DNA of 37,918 bases from Fidelibacterota bacterium (GCA_016784605.1 JADHUI010000023.1:1-37918), one strand, 5' to 3'. Positions 1 to 10,015 are shown, counted from the stretch's first letter. The notes: a model not told the origin generated them from the letters alone. Translations and numbers: made by a program.

Positions 1-2
1 TT

Positions 3-206
3 GGACAATGTTTAGCCAGAGTAAACGGTGAACGCATTTATCCATCTTTGGATGGAAAAGGGATTGGTGAAATAAAGGAGTTTCAAATACCGAAAACACT
101 CTATAAAAATGGAATCATGACATTGACGTTTGACATTCCATATGAACCAGACATTAACTGGCGGAGACAATCCCGATTGAGTGAAGTTTGGTTAATAAAA
201 AGGTAA
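3..206 (+). CDS. C-terminal fragment of an unknown protein
   Basis: An open frame enters from the left edge and stops with TAA at 204-206, leaving 67 residues. The fragment has alternating hydrophobic and polar stretches ending in a segment with NWRRQSRLSEVWLIKR, which looks like the last strands of a beta-sandwich domain. I do not recognise the family. The upstream part lies outside the window, so no function is assigned. The 117 bases that follow (207-323) carry no gene, only the candidate promoter listed separately. Confidence 0.6.
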   Translation, partial: GQCLARVNGERIYPSLDGKGIGEIKEFQIPKTLYKNGIMTLTFDIPYEPDINWRRQSRLSEVWLIKR

Positions 207-266
207 ATAGCGGTCTGGTGTTACTCAAATGCATATATATAATAATATTTTAATTAAATATATTTA

Positions 267-296
267 TTGACTGTAAAGCATTAATAAAGTTACATT
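267..296 (+). promoter_or_regulatory. Candidate sigma70-type promoter
   Basis: TTGACT at 267-272 (five of six consensus bases) is followed after 18 bases by TACATT at 291-296 (four of six). It sits in a very AT-rich stretch just before the GTG-started gene at 324. A start point near 303 would leave a leader of only about 20 bases. The match is by eye and the promoter consensus of this lineage may differ. Confidence 0.3.
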
Positions 297-323
297 GCTA
301 GTTCAAGGAGCGTAGAAAATCTA

Positions 324-1016
324 GTGAAAAACAAATTAAGGTCAATTTACCTTGTATTTATTTTATTGAGTACAATTGTATTTAACCTATTAATAGCAAA
401 AGGGGGATTTTCTGGAGGCGTAGGTATAGGTATACCAGTAGGTGGCTTAAGCAACTGGTATTCTATAACACCTAAACTAACCCTCACTTATTATAATAAT
501 CCAAACCCCGATACTCGCGTTTTAGTCGAGACACATTTCCAAAAGTTTACACATGGTTCTATAGAGGATCGTGATTTCCAATGGCTCATTGATTATGAAT
601 TTTATTCTAGCCCAGAAGCGGAAGCAAACATGAGCTGGAATGATTTCATTTTAAAGATTCAACAAAAATGGCATCGTTTTGATGGATTAAGTGCATCCTT
701 TTCTCCCTTCTTTTCTTATGGGTTTGGCTTATATAATTATGCTCAAAAAGTGAGTGGTCTAGTATACCCTGGGCAATCCACAACACCATTGGATCAAACT
801 TTTTTACTCGATACGATCACTGATAGGCGCGTTGCTTGGGGTGCATTAGCCGGCATGGGTGGTGATATTGATCTCGGGGATAAAATGACTTTAATTGTTA
901 ATTTGGAATATCATACCACGATAGGTTATTTACGTGCATTTGAAGATTGGGACTTATATGAAGTATTTCCAATTCAATTTCTATCTTTTGATATAGGGAT
1001 TGGTTACGATTTTTAA
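324..1016 (+). CDS. Putative outer-membrane beta-barrel protein
   Basis: The 230-residue product starts at GTG, with AAGGAG at 305-310 as a rather distant ribosome site. Residues 1-26 form a signal peptide. The rest is a run of short amphipathic strands rich in Gly and aromatic residues and ends in IGIGYDF; a terminal aromatic residue is typical of outer-membrane barrels. No enzyme motif is visible. The next gene starts 35 bases downstream and the two end at the strong terminator at 2042-2074, so they are probably co-transcribed. The family is not recognised; the barrel call rests on strand pattern and C-terminus only. Confidence 0.6.
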   Translation: MKNKLRSIYLVFILLSTIVFNLLIAKGGFSGGVGIGIPVGGLSNWYSITPKLTLTYYNNPNPDTRVLVETHFQKFTHGSIEDRDFQWLIDYEFYSSPEAEANMSWNDFILKIQQKWHRFDGLSASFSPFFSYGFGLYNYAQKVSGLVYPGQSTTPLDQTFLLDTITDRRVAWGALAGMGGDIDLGDKMTLIVNLEYHTTIGYLRAFEDWDLYEVFPIQFLSFDIGIGYDF

Positions 1017-1050
1017 TTTTCTAAAACAAAAAAGGAAAAAAGGAGTACAA

Positions 1051-2037
1051 ATGAAAAAAGTGATAACTGCTTTACTCTTTGTGTCAATGACAATGGCGCA
1101 AGGATGGCACGAATCTTTCGACACGGATGCAACACCCAGTGGCGAAGGAATCTTCACCTGTGATTATACTTGGGCTTGGTGGGCTGGTTGGGGTAATGCT
1201 GAAATATCAGATGGTTCCCTAACACTATGGGCGACAGATGATCCATTTGGAGAGGTAACTTGCTGGATTCAAATTGATGAATCATTGAATACAGGAACGG
1301 TGATTACGCCTGAGGATTTCACCATGTATGTTAAAATGAAATTCGAATCACCTGAACCAGATTTAGAAGGTGGAGGCGATGGCTTGCACGTTGTTGTAGC
1401 TGCAAGTGAAACATTTTTAAGCGACATAAATCTCTATACTGCTGTTACAAGCCCAACAGGAATTGCCGCTTCATTCCATTTTGCTACCGGTGCATTTGGA
1501 GGACCTGTTGAAGCTCCTGGCGCAGCTTACGATGTATGGTATTGGATGAAAGTTCAAGCTGTTGGAAATGATGTATCTGTTTGGACTTTTGCTGATGGCG
1601 ATAGTCCTTCTGAAGATGCACAGTGGACATTTGGGACAGATGAAGTTGATGCACCTTTAGCCTCTTTAATAATGGCTTTCACAGGCGATCATGCTGAAGC
1701 AACCGTTAGCCTTGATGATGTTTATTACAACATGGAACCAGAATTAGGCGTTGACGATTTTGTTGCTACACCAGGACAATATCATCTAGCTCAAAACTAT
1801 CCAAATCCATTCAACCCTGAAACAAATATTCAATTCACAGTACCGAATAACGATCAAGTTCGTTTAACTGTATTGGATATTTTAGGTAATGAAGTGGCTA
1901 CACTTGTTGATGCTAATATTCAAGCAGGCACACATACAGTGAGTTGGAATGCATCTAATATGCCTTCCGGTATTTACTTCTATCATATAGAAGCAACTGG
2001 TTTTAACCAAACTCGGAAACTCACTCTTATTAAATAA
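1051..2037 (+). CDS. Secreted T9SS cargo with jelly-roll-like domain
   Basis: The start chosen is the ATG at 1051, which has AAAAAAGGAG immediately upstream and gives a clean signal peptide (MKKVITALLFVSMTMAQG). An in-frame GTG at 1000 would overlap the previous gene and put a charged extension before the signal. Product 328 residues. Residues about 20-225 form a Trp- and Gly-rich all-beta region resembling concanavalin-A-like (LamG-type) folds, without recognisable catalytic residues. Residues about 240-328 are a T9SS type A sorting domain with LAQNYPNPFNPET, LDILGNEVATL, SGIYFYHIEA and a final LTLIK. It is therefore likely exported by type IX secretion and either surface-bound or released, perhaps binding glycans. 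Confidence 0.75.
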   Translation: MKKVITALLFVSMTMAQGWHESFDTDATPSGEGIFTCDYTWAWWAGWGNAEISDGSLTLWATDDPFGEVTCWIQIDESLNTGTVITPEDFTMYVKMKFESPEPDLEGGGDGLHVVVAASETFLSDINLYTAVTSPTGIAASFHFATGAFGGPVEAPGAAYDVWYWMKVQAVGNDVSVWTFADGDSPSEDAQWTFGTDEVDAPLASLIMAFTGDHAEATVSLDDVYYNMEPELGVDDFVATPGQYHLAQNYPNPFNPETNIQFTVPNNDQVRLTVLDILGNEVATLVDANIQAGTHTVSWNASNMPSGIYFYHIEATGFNQTRKLTLIK

Positions 2038-2041
2038 TCTT

Positions 2042-2074
2042 AAAGAGCCCATCGACACAGTCGGTGGGCTCTTT
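2042..2074 (+). terminator. Strong rho-independent terminator
   Basis: Bases 2042-2056 pair with 2060-2074 in a 15-base-pair stem (one G-T wobble) around an ACA loop. The core is GAGCCCA/TGGGCTC and it runs into CTTTTTG. It lies 5 bases after the stop of the T9SS cargo gene and only 27 bases before the ATG of the TonB receptor at 2102. Confidence 0.9.
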
Positions 2075-2101
2075 TTGTAAAATCTATTTATTGGATATTC
2101 G

Positions 2102-5086
2102 ATGAAAAACCTATTCACCTACATACTATTCTTTTTTGCGCTAAACACTTCATTATTTGGAGGCGTAACAGGTAAAATACAAGGAAAAGTAACGGATGCC
2201 GACGGTGAGTCTCTCCCTGGTGCGAACGTGATGCTAGAGGGAACAAATCGTGGTATGTCATCTGACATCAACGGCGAATATATATTTCTATCCATTTCTC
2301 CCGGGACTTATTCAGTATCGGTCAATGTAATAGGATTTGAGAAGATAACGAAAACGAATATTAAAGTAAGTCCTGATCGAACGACTCAAATAGATTTTGA
2401 ACTTAGCCAAGAAGTGATCGGTATGAATGAAGTGCAAGTTGTTGCCGATAAACCCATCGTTGAGCTTGACCGAACTTCTAGTGAATATATCATTACTTCA
2501 GAAGAAATTTCTCGTTCTGTCATGGTAAAAAGCGTTTCAGACTTAATTTCTCTTGAACCCGGAATGGATATCCACGGGAGTGGACGTATTCGTGGGGGTG
2601 ATATGAATAGTATTTCAGCTGATGTTGTCTACTATGTAGACGGTGTTAAAATGATTTCCAATGATGGTTTAAGTCTCAATAATTATACGGGTGTTGGGAA
2701 ATATGATATTGAATCTATTTCTATCATTACGGGCGGTTTAAGTGCCGAATATGGTAATGCGCAAGCCGGTGTTGTGAATATTATTACTCGTGAAGGGGAA
2801 GATTCTTTTCATGGTAATTTTGAAATGACAAATCAATTCCCAGGTAACCATCACTGGGGACCAAACTATTATGAATCCCCCACTCATAGAGATCATATGG
2901 AATGGGATAACCCAACATGGGTCAATGAGATAGATAGTTTAACAGGAGAACAAATCCATGTCATTGTTCCTTATTGGGAAAATAGCGGACAAACTTATCA
3001 GTGGAATTTTTCTGGCCCTGTTATTAAAAAAAGGATTTCTTTCTATACGGGTGGTAGAACGAGTAGGTCAGCTGTTTATGGAATTAGCCCACTTACCCAT
3101 TCATCGGACAATTTTGAAGGCACATGGAAACTCGCTTTTAACCTTCATCCGGCTATTAGTTTTAAGTTGGGTGGCGTTTATTCAAATGGGTGGAGCTTTA
3201 ATTCAGGGGCTGGTGTGGGTGGAATCAGAGGAATGGGCGATTCAGGTAAAAATGTTTTTCTTCCCATGAATGAATCATCTGCAGGAAAAACAGTTACAAC
3301 AAACCGAATGGAATATTTGTCTCTAAACCATTTAATTACACCTACCACTTTTTACGAATTACGCATATCTAAATCGTTAACGTCTGAAACGCCTTTTGAT
3401 ATCCCAGATTCAACGACTGATATTAGAAAAGATGCAGATGGATGGTATAATTTACCCAGAGATGTTATATCATATAGGGAAGGACATAGAGAAAGACTCG
3501 GGGTTAAATTTGATTTTTCAACGCAAATTACAAGCCACAATTTGATAAAAACGGGTTTTGATTATACGGATTATAATGTGTGGTCATTTGTTTATAGCGA
3601 TTATCAAAATAATCGTAGATTGGAATATATTGGCAAAGATCACACAGTTAAATCATCCATACAACCAAAAAGTTTAGCTTGGTATATTCAAGACAAAATG
3701 GAATATAAAGGTCTCGTTCTAAACGCCGGAATACGAATGGATAAATTCGATCCAAACACTGATTGGCCCATTACAAATGCATTTACTGCATCAGACCATT
3801 TTCTTAACTCATTTACACGATTTAACCTTGATACATTAAGATCTTTTGGCTTAATGGAAACAATTGAACCAAAAACAGTTTGGAGCCCACGAATAGGTGT
3901 TGCACACCCTATTACGGAACGATCCATGATTCACTTTTTTTATGGACATATATATCAACAACCTAGTTTTTTTACTTTATTCACTGAAGCTTGGGATAAT
4001 TATGGGAATCCCGATGTAGACTTAAATGGCAATGATACCATCGATGCATCTGAAATTTATAACCAAATGGAAGATAGTTATTTTGGCACACCTTCTCTTG
4101 GTTTTGAGAAAACGATAAGTTTTGAATTGGGGTTTGATTGGAATTTTTATCAAGATTATGTTTTATCTATATCTACTTTTTATAAAAGTTCTAATAATCA
4201 AGTGTCTAGTCCTGGAGCTGTTCAATTACAATGGTGGGACCCTGCAAAAAACATGTTTGATTTTCAATTTACCCACCGAGCAGGAAATGGTATCCATGAA
4301 GATGTACAAGGGTTTGAGTTTAGTCTCAAAAAACAGTTTCAAAAATATTTAGGTTTTAATATTTCTTATAATCTTCAGTGGGCAAAGCAAGGCGCTGCTG
4401 GAGCGGGTAGCCAATTCTGGGTACCGGATTCTCAATTTGTTATGGATAGTAAATGGTGGATGGACTATAGCGTAAATGATGACGGTACAGAATCGCCTAA
4501 GTCCATTTTTTCTTTTTTGAGAAAAGGATATGCAGCAAAGGCAAATCAATTCATTGATTCTCTCATTACCCTTGGTCTTGATTTACAGGAATATGATACA
4601 ACTGGATTGTATTATGTTGAATTTTGGGATGGAACTGAGGAAGAACCTAAACCAGATTCAGATATTAGAAGTTATGGAAAAGCGCGTGTTTTTGTTGTAT
4701 CGCCAGAAAAGTTGGGTCCTTATAATATATTCGGTAATATAACAATGAATTTGATATATCGTATGTCAACTGGGTCTGCTTTTGAATATTCGCCGATTGG
4801 CAAACCATTTGAATGGCGACATAATCCCATGATATCTCGAACAGATTTTAGTATTGAGAAACAAATTCTTAGCAAGGGACGTGCAACAACGACCCTTTAT
4901 GCAGAAATAGAAAATGTATTTAATCAGAAAGATATTTCTAGCGCATCAAGTGATTTCCTTCGTTGGGGGCTTGAAAGACCCAGACCCGATAATGAAGAAT
5001 ATTTATTATATGGAGATCCAGGAGCCAATTCAAGGTATTACGGCAAGCCAAGAGAAATGAGAATTGGTATGCGAGCATCCTTTTAG
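2102..5086 (+). CDS. TonB-dependent receptor with CarboxypepD_reg-like domain
   Basis: A 994-residue outer-membrane active transporter. Residues 1-20 are a signal peptide. About 24-110 is a CarboxypepD_reg-like beta-sandwich (GKVTDADGESLPGANV, followed by a GEYIF strand). About 112-245 is the plug domain, with DVVYYVDGVKM and a GGLSAEYGNAQAG stretch. The rest is the 22-strand barrel, ending in MRIGMRASF. An acidic DxDxNG-type loop near residue 637 (DVDLNGNDTIDASE) could bind calcium. It is followed after 8 bases by a large T9SS cargo protein and then by a PorV-like protein, so the three look like one uptake and secretion unit. The substrate cannot be read from the sequence; SSS, ceramidase-like and paralogous cargo genes follow on the same strand. 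Confidence 0.9.
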   Translation: MKNLFTYILFFFALNTSLFGGVTGKIQGKVTDADGESLPGANVMLEGTNRGMSSDINGEYIFLSISPGTYSVSVNVIGFEKITKTNIKVSPDRTTQIDFELSQEVIGMNEVQVVADKPIVELDRTSSEYIITSEEISRSVMVKSVSDLISLEPGMDIHGSGRIRGGDMNSISADVVYYVDGVKMISNDGLSLNNYTGVGKYDIESISIITGGLSAEYGNAQAGVVNIITREGEDSFHGNFEMTNQFPGNHHWGPNYYESPTHRDHMEWDNPTWVNEIDSLTGEQIHVIVPYWENSGQTYQWNFSGPVIKKRISFYTGGRTSRSAVYGISPLTHSSDNFEGTWKLAFNLHPAISFKLGGVYSNGWSFNSGAGVGGIRGMGDSGKNVFLPMNESSAGKTVTTNRMEYLSLNHLITPTTFYELRISKSLTSETPFDIPDSTTDIRKDADGWYNLPRDVISYREGHRERLGVKFDFSTQITSHNLIKTGFDYTDYNVWSFVYSDYQNNRRLEYIGKDHTVKSSIQPKSLAWYIQDKMEYKGLVLNAGIRMDKFDPNTDWPITNAFTASDHFLNSFTRFNLDTLRSFGLMETIEPKTVWSPRIGVAHPITERSMIHFFYGHIYQQPSFFTLFTEAWDNYGNPDVDLNGNDTIDASEIYNQMEDSYFGTPSLGFEKTISFELGFDWNFYQDYVLSISTFYKSSNNQVSSPGAVQLQWWDPAKNMFDFQFTHRAGNGIHEDVQGFEFSLKKQFQKYLGFNISYNLQWAKQGAAGAGSQFWVPDSQFVMDSKWWMDYSVNDDGTESPKSIFSFLRKGYAAKANQFIDSLITLGLDLQEYDTTGLYYVEFWDGTEEEPKPDSDIRSYGKARVFVVSPEKLGPYNIFGNITMNLIYRMSTGSAFEYSPIGKPFEWRHNPMISRTDFSIEKQILSKGRATTTLYAEIENVFNQKDISSASSDFLRWGLERPRPDNEEYLLYGDPGANSRYYGKPREMRIGMRASF

Positions 5087-5094
5087 AGAATTAT

Positions 5095-7392
5095 ATGAAG
5101 TTAAAAAATAAAACATTTATATTTTTTGTATTATCAAGTATTCTGATCGGACAAGATATGGTTTCGAGCTATCAACCTCGGTTCCTAACCCGCGGGAAAC
5201 TCTGGACAACTTATAGGAGTAATGGTCTCATGGGTGGCGGGAATCGCGCTCATTATTCCAATCATGACCAAGTAGGATTAGAATATCCGGGTAATGCTGC
5301 CCGTGCCATGAATGATTTCATGGAATATTGGTTAGATGTAGAAGCTTATTTAAATGGCGACCCTAATTTAATTGATGTTTCTCGTGTGACAAATTCACAA
5401 AATTCAAAAGGAAGTGGTGTTTGGATCTTAACAGTGGCTGATGGCGATACGATGGTTTCTCATAGTGGACCAAGAGGTGTTACGGATGATATTGATGACG
5501 ATCGCTACCCCATTACTTCACCCGATGTCCCCGAACATTTCCTCGGTGATACAACGGGTCCTAATATGCAGCAAAGTAATTATTCTTACTACCATACAAA
5601 TATATCTGGCAGTGAAGCGGTGGAAATACATAATTACAGATATGGTAAATACATCCCCAATGATGAATATCCCGAAGAAATCATTATCAGTCAATGGGAA
5701 ACAGGTATGGATGTTACTGTGACGAAAAAAGCTTATGCTTGGAGTTACCAAGATTATGATGACTTTATTATTGAAGAAATCATTTTTGAAAATACGGGAA
5801 GTAAAATCCTAGAAGAAACATTTTTTGCTGTTATGAATAGTTTTAGTGTAAGTAGTATGGGCGCCCAATGGGCAACTGGCTATGGGCAAGACTGGGGAGG
5901 CTGGCGAGGAAATGGTCTGGCAGCACAAGATGACTGGTTCTTATACACTAAAGCCCAAAACTATGTAGCAGACAACCCAGAAAGCACCATGGTTTATAAA
6001 GGATTATATTTAGCATATCAACGAGACGATGACTGGTTAACCACACCTTGGGATGATACAGGCGCACCATTCAAGGAAGAAAGCGCAAGAATGAATGCGT
6101 ACAATGAATATCAAGGGCAACACCAAAATCAATTAATGGCTTTCCCTTATATTGCCTGTGGACAAATTGATGTTATGCCTCCATTTGTTAATGACCCAAA
6201 TGAAGTGTATGTATCCCCAGAATCTGGCGATGAACCCTACGCATTTCGTTGGTGGTATAACGGTAAATTAGATGATTTTGAGTATGATGAACCTGCTCAT
6301 GAAAAACACACACCCAAAGAAATGTTTGATATGATGATTCATAGTGATGAAGGATCTATTAGTGATAATCCTGATTCATCCACACTTGGATCTCACGCTT
6401 TTGTATATGGCCCATATTCCCTATCGCCTGGAGAAAAAGCAAAGATTGTTATGGCCTATGTAGGGGGTTCAGGGGCTGATTGGCAAAATGAAGATGAATT
6501 TACTTGGTCAATGACTGATGAGGCACGTGATGAACTTTTTCTTGGAGAACATTCTGTTGTAAGAAATTTCAAAAAGGCGCAACAAGCTTATGATTTAGGT
6601 TTCGATTTACCCGATCCTCCACCCGATGTTGAATTTTCATTTGGTAACAGCTTACTAGGAGAAATGATTATTAATTGGGACACTGCGGCTGACACCGCAC
6701 GTGATCCAGATTATGAAGGCGATGAAGCTCAAGATGTTGTTGCTTATAGAGTATATCGATCTTGGCCACCTTCTTTTGATTGGCATTGGGGTCCGTGGGA
6801 ATTTGTAGCGGAAATAGCGGTGGGTGATTCAACTTTTATTGATCCTGTGAGTGGGAAATATTCCTATACAGATGACCAATCATTCGCAGGGTATAATTAT
6901 TATTATAGTGTGCGAACAGTGGACTCTGGTCACGATGATTGGGTTGATCGTTTTGGTGTATCTCACGGGCCTGTTCCTCCTTTAGAAAGTGGGATGGCCG
7001 CACCTGAACAGAAAAATATGATTGCAAAATCACCCTATCAACCATCCCATTCGTATTTTGATGAAATGAATGAAAGAATCATGGTTGTACCCAATCCATT
7101 TAGAATGGATTTTAAAGATCCGTTGCATATGTACCCAGACGTTGCTGATCCATATAAGTTAAGATTTATTAATCTTCCTCGTCACTGCATCATTCGAGTA
7201 TATAGTGCTTCGGGCGACTTAGTTTTAGAAAAAGAACATGATAAAGATTTTGCTGCAGAAACATCTTGGCGACAAGAAACTGTGACTTTTTCTGGACGAA
7301 TTGTAAGTGGAATATATTTTTGGGTTGTTGAATCATTGACTTCTGAAAGTATGGGACAAATTCAAAAAGGAACTTTAGCTGTTGTAAAGTAA
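5095..7392 (+). CDS. Large secreted protein A with T9SS-like C-terminus
   Basis: Product of 765 residues: signal peptide (about 1-19), a large region unlike any family I recognise (about 25-500), a fibronectin-III-like domain (about 510-640, with AYRVYRSWPP and YNYYYSVRTVDSG), and a C-terminal sorting-type domain (about 670-765) with VVPNPFRMDF, LRFINLPR, IIRVYSASGDLV and SGIYFWVVE. It is the paralogue of the protein at 11344-13611; both share NDEYPEEIIISQW and KIV-A-VGGSGADW motifs and the same domain order. Wedged between a TonB receptor and a PorV-like protein, it is likely exported by T9SS to the cell surface and may assist substrate capture. No catalytic motif was found. Confidence 0.7.
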   Translation: MKLKNKTFIFFVLSSILIGQDMVSSYQPRFLTRGKLWTTYRSNGLMGGGNRAHYSNHDQVGLEYPGNAARAMNDFMEYWLDVEAYLNGDPNLIDVSRVTNSQNSKGSGVWILTVADGDTMVSHSGPRGVTDDIDDDRYPITSPDVPEHFLGDTTGPNMQQSNYSYYHTNISGSEAVEIHNYRYGKYIPNDEYPEEIIISQWETGMDVTVTKKAYAWSYQDYDDFIIEEIIFENTGSKILEETFFAVMNSFSVSSMGAQWATGYGQDWGGWRGNGLAAQDDWFLYTKAQNYVADNPESTMVYKGLYLAYQRDDDWLTTPWDDTGAPFKEESARMNAYNEYQGQHQNQLMAFPYIACGQIDVMPPFVNDPNEVYVSPESGDEPYAFRWWYNGKLDDFEYDEPAHEKHTPKEMFDMMIHSDEGSISDNPDSSTLGSHAFVYGPYSLSPGEKAKIVMAYVGGSGADWQNEDEFTWSMTDEARDELFLGEHSVVRNFKKAQQAYDLGFDLPDPPPDVEFSFGNSLLGEMIINWDTAADTARDPDYEGDEAQDVVAYRVYRSWPPSFDWHWGPWEFVAEIAVGDSTFIDPVSGKYSYTDDQSFAGYNYYYSVRTVDSGHDDWVDRFGVSHGPVPPLESGMAAPEQKNMIAKSPYQPSHSYFDEMNERIMVVPNPFRMDFKDPLHMYPDVADPYKLRFINLPRHCIIRVYSASGDLVLEKEHDKDFAAETSWRQETVTFSGRIVSGIYFWVVESLTSESMGQIQKGTLAVVK

Positions 7393-7398
7393 ATCACT

Positions 7399-8346
7399 AT
7401 GAAAAAAAGACTCTATTTGACAATCATTCTTCTATGTACTTTCGCAACTCATACTATTCAAGGGCAAGAAAAAGAATTTAAACGCGTTGGGAAATCGGGG
7501 TTTTCTTTCTTAAAAATAAGCCCATCTGCAAGAGCGGCTGGCATGGGCGATGCCTTTACAGCTATTGCCGATGATATATCAGCGATTTTTTATAATCCTG
7601 CAGGATTGACACATATTAAACAATTTGATTTTAGCTTCGGCGTCACAAATTGGATTGTTGGCTCAAAGCTCTATTCAGGCGCTATTGCCAAACCATTCGG
7701 TAAAAGATCCGTTATTGGCCTAAGTATTGTTCAATTTTCCCCAGAAGAATTCGAAGAAACGACTGTATTAGAGCCTACAGGTACGGGTAGAATGATTTCT
7801 GTAGGTGATGTGTCTATTGGTTTAGCCTATGCAATTAAATTAACGGATCAATTATCATTTGGTTTTAAAGGACAATGGATCGAAGAATGGATTGATTCGG
7901 ATAAAGCTCATGGTATAGCTATAGATTTCGCAACATACTACTATTCAGGTTTTAAAGATTTATCCATTGCCATGATTATGAAAAATTTTGGTCCTGAAGC
8001 AAAATATTTATCTGACAATTTTAAACTCCCTCTCTATTTTAATGTAAATACAGCTATGAGTATCATTGGAAAACAAGGATCTCCAGTTCGATTAATTGTA
8101 TCCGCAGAAAGTGCCTTCGCTACCGATTATAGAGACAGATACCATTTTGGTTCAGAATTACAATTATTTAATATTTTATCAATTCGCGGCGGATACAAAT
8201 TTTTCTACGATACTGAAGATTGGACAGCGGGGATTGGTTTAAATGTGAAAACAGGCAGAAAAAAGATTTTTGTAGATATGGCCTATTCGAATTTTTCTGA
8301 ATATTTTGAACCACCTTTCCGATTATCAATCGGCGGTTCATTTTAG
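7399..8346 (+). CDS. PorV/PorQ-family outer-membrane protein
   Basis: Product of 315 residues with a signal peptide (about 1-22) and the family signature near the mature N-terminus: SFLKISPSARAAGMGDAFTA followed by a YNPAGL motif. The remainder is barrel-like strand repeats ending in RLSIGGSF. In Bacteroidota PorV shuttles T9SS cargo from the translocon to the attachment complex, and related FadL-like members occur in many FCB genomes. The start lies 6 bases after the cargo gene, so both are probably translated from one message. It may be a dedicated partner for the two paralogous cargo proteins here, but a generic PorV/PorQ role is equally possible. Confidence 0.8.
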   Translation: MKKRLYLTIILLCTFATHTIQGQEKEFKRVGKSGFSFLKISPSARAAGMGDAFTAIADDISAIFYNPAGLTHIKQFDFSFGVTNWIVGSKLYSGAIAKPFGKRSVIGLSIVQFSPEEFEETTVLEPTGTGRMISVGDVSIGLAYAIKLTDQLSFGFKGQWIEEWIDSDKAHGIAIDFATYYYSGFKDLSIAMIMKNFGPEAKYLSDNFKLPLYFNVNTAMSIIGKQGSPVRLIVSAESAFATDYRDRYHFGSELQLFNILSIRGGYKFFYDTEDWTAGIGLNVKTGRKKIFVDMAYSNFSEYFEPPFRLSIGGSF

Positions 8347-8439
8347 CATATTCAATTCGGCTTTTTTATGTACTATCTTAATGGCACATAGCCACATCAT
8401 ACACATTATTAACTTAATTGTAGACTTAGGAACCGTTTC

Positions 8440-9993
8440 ATGACACTCCATTGGATCGACTTAACCGTACTGATCGGATATTTAGCCCTTGTTGCAAGCA
8501 TGGGCTTTTATTTTTCAAAGAAGAATGTAACTACAGAAGAATATTTTGTTGGAGGTCGGTCGTTTTCTGGAGTTATTGTTGGACTAAGCCTTGTTGGGAC
8601 ATCCATTAGTTCTATCACTTTCCTCTCTTATCCTGCTGATGCCTATAAAACAACATGGATACGATTTATCACAACATGGTCTATGCCTTTAGGCGTACTG
8701 ATTGCCGCTTACTTCTTTCTTCCTTTTTTTCGACGAGGAAAAATTACATCTGCATACGAATATTTAGAAGATCGATTTGGTCCATCAGTAAGAGTTTATG
8801 GCGGAGTTACATTTATCGTGGCTCAACTTGTTCGAATCAGTTTAATTCTATATCTTGTTTCATTATTGATGCATGAAATAACGGGATTTTCAATTGTAAC
8901 GAGTATATTAATTAGTGGCATTTTTGTAGCTTTCTATACAGTCATTGGTGGAATTAATGCTGTGATTTGGACGGATGTAATTCAAACCATTGTCCTTGTA
9001 TTGGGTGGATTATTAACGCTTGGCGTTATTGTCAGCCATTTGCCGGGAGGGCTAGCCCAAATCTTTTCAGTCGCAATTTCCGATGGCAAATTATCCTTAT
9101 CTGAAATGACATCATCTGGATTTCGCTCTATTGGATGGGGGTTTTCATTGACAGCTAAGACGGGTACTATGCTCTTTTTAGTTGGTCTTACCAGTTGGTT
9201 GACAGAATACAGTGCAAATCAAAATACTGTTCAACGTTATGCTGCCGCTAAAAGTACCTTTGAAGCACGAAAAGCAATGCTTGTTTGTGTGGTGTCCAGT
9301 TTACCGATTTGGGCATTCTATATGTTTATTGGTACGTCCTTATATGTTTTTTTCAATGTTTTCCCTACAGTTGAAGCAACAGAAATGTTAAATGGCATGC
9401 GCAAAGCAGAGCAAATATTCCCTTACTTTATACTCAACTTCCTCCCTCCTGGTTTAGCGGGCTTAGTGATTGCGGCAGCTCTTGCAGCTGCAATGTCATC
9501 CTTAGATTCTAGTATTAATGCTATTTCTACCGTAGGCGTTGTTGACATTTACCGTCGTCATATGAAAAAAGATGAAAATGATAAACATTATTTACAAATG
9601 GCATGGATGATTGCAGGTGGAGCAGCAATCTTTATGATGGGTGGAGCTCTTATTTTAAATGCATCAGATACAAAAACGCTTCAAGATACAGCAACCATAT
9701 TATCGTCCATTACAGGTGGTGGTTTATTAGGCCTTTATTTACTTGGCTTTTTCACCAAAAAAGGAAATGCGAAATCTGTTTGGATTGGGTTGATTGTAAC
9801 AACCTTATTTACAATATGGACAATCCTTGCTAAACGGGGTCTAGTCCCAGACTGGATGAATGTTCCATTTGATTTATATTACACAGGACTTATTGGGAAT
9901 ATTATTATGTTTGCCGTTGCATTTACTGTGGCGGTTCTTATAGTGGACCAGAAAAAGAATTTGAAAAATTTGACTATTTGGAATATGGATTAA
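8440..9993 (+). CDS. Sodium:solute symporter (SSS family)
   Basis: Product of 517 residues with about 13 hydrophobic helices. Family features: an N-terminal YLALVASMGFYFSKK helix followed by TEEYFVGGRS, then GTSISSITFLSYP, the YTVIGGINAVIWTDVIQ signature, and ALAAAMSSLDSSINAIST near residue 350. These match inner-membrane Na+-coupled importers of sugars, sialic acid, amino acids or organic acids. AGGAA lies a short distance before the ATG. The 93-base gap upstream (8347-8439) shows nothing convincing. The ceramidase-like gene starts just downstream, so the imported solute may be a product of that pathway. The substrate is not predictable from sequence; a sialic acid role would fit the sialidase-like gene further on but is only inference. 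Confidence 0.88.
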   Translation: MTLHWIDLTVLIGYLALVASMGFYFSKKNVTTEEYFVGGRSFSGVIVGLSLVGTSISSITFLSYPADAYKTTWIRFITTWSMPLGVLIAAYFFLPFFRRGKITSAYEYLEDRFGPSVRVYGGVTFIVAQLVRISLILYLVSLLMHEITGFSIVTSILISGIFVAFYTVIGGINAVIWTDVIQTIVLVLGGLLTLGVIVSHLPGGLAQIFSVAISDGKLSLSEMTSSGFRSIGWGFSLTAKTGTMLFLVGLTSWLTEYSANQNTVQRYAAAKSTFEARKAMLVCVVSSLPIWAFYMFIGTSLYVFFNVFPTVEATEMLNGMRKAEQIFPYFILNFLPPGLAGLVIAAALAAAMSSLDSSINAISTVGVVDIYRRHMKKDENDKHYLQMAWMIAGGAAIFMMGGALILNASDTKTLQDTATILSSITGGGLLGLYLLGFFTKKGNAKSVWIGLIVTTLFTIWTILAKRGLVPDWMNVPFDLYYTGLIGNIIMFAVAFTVAVLIVDQKKNLKNLTIWNMD

Positions 9994-10015
9994 AATAAAT
10001 TAAATGGGGAAAATA

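Noticed and set aside
1000-1050. Upstream GTG start for the T9SS cargo gene
   Set aside because: It overlaps the previous gene and puts basic residues before an ideal signal peptide; the ATG at 1051 has a strong ribosome site.
1882-2118. A reverse frame spanning the end of the T9SS cargo gene and the terminator
   Set aside because: It runs through a clear T9SS tail and a strong hairpin on the other strand; its protein has no recognisable feature.
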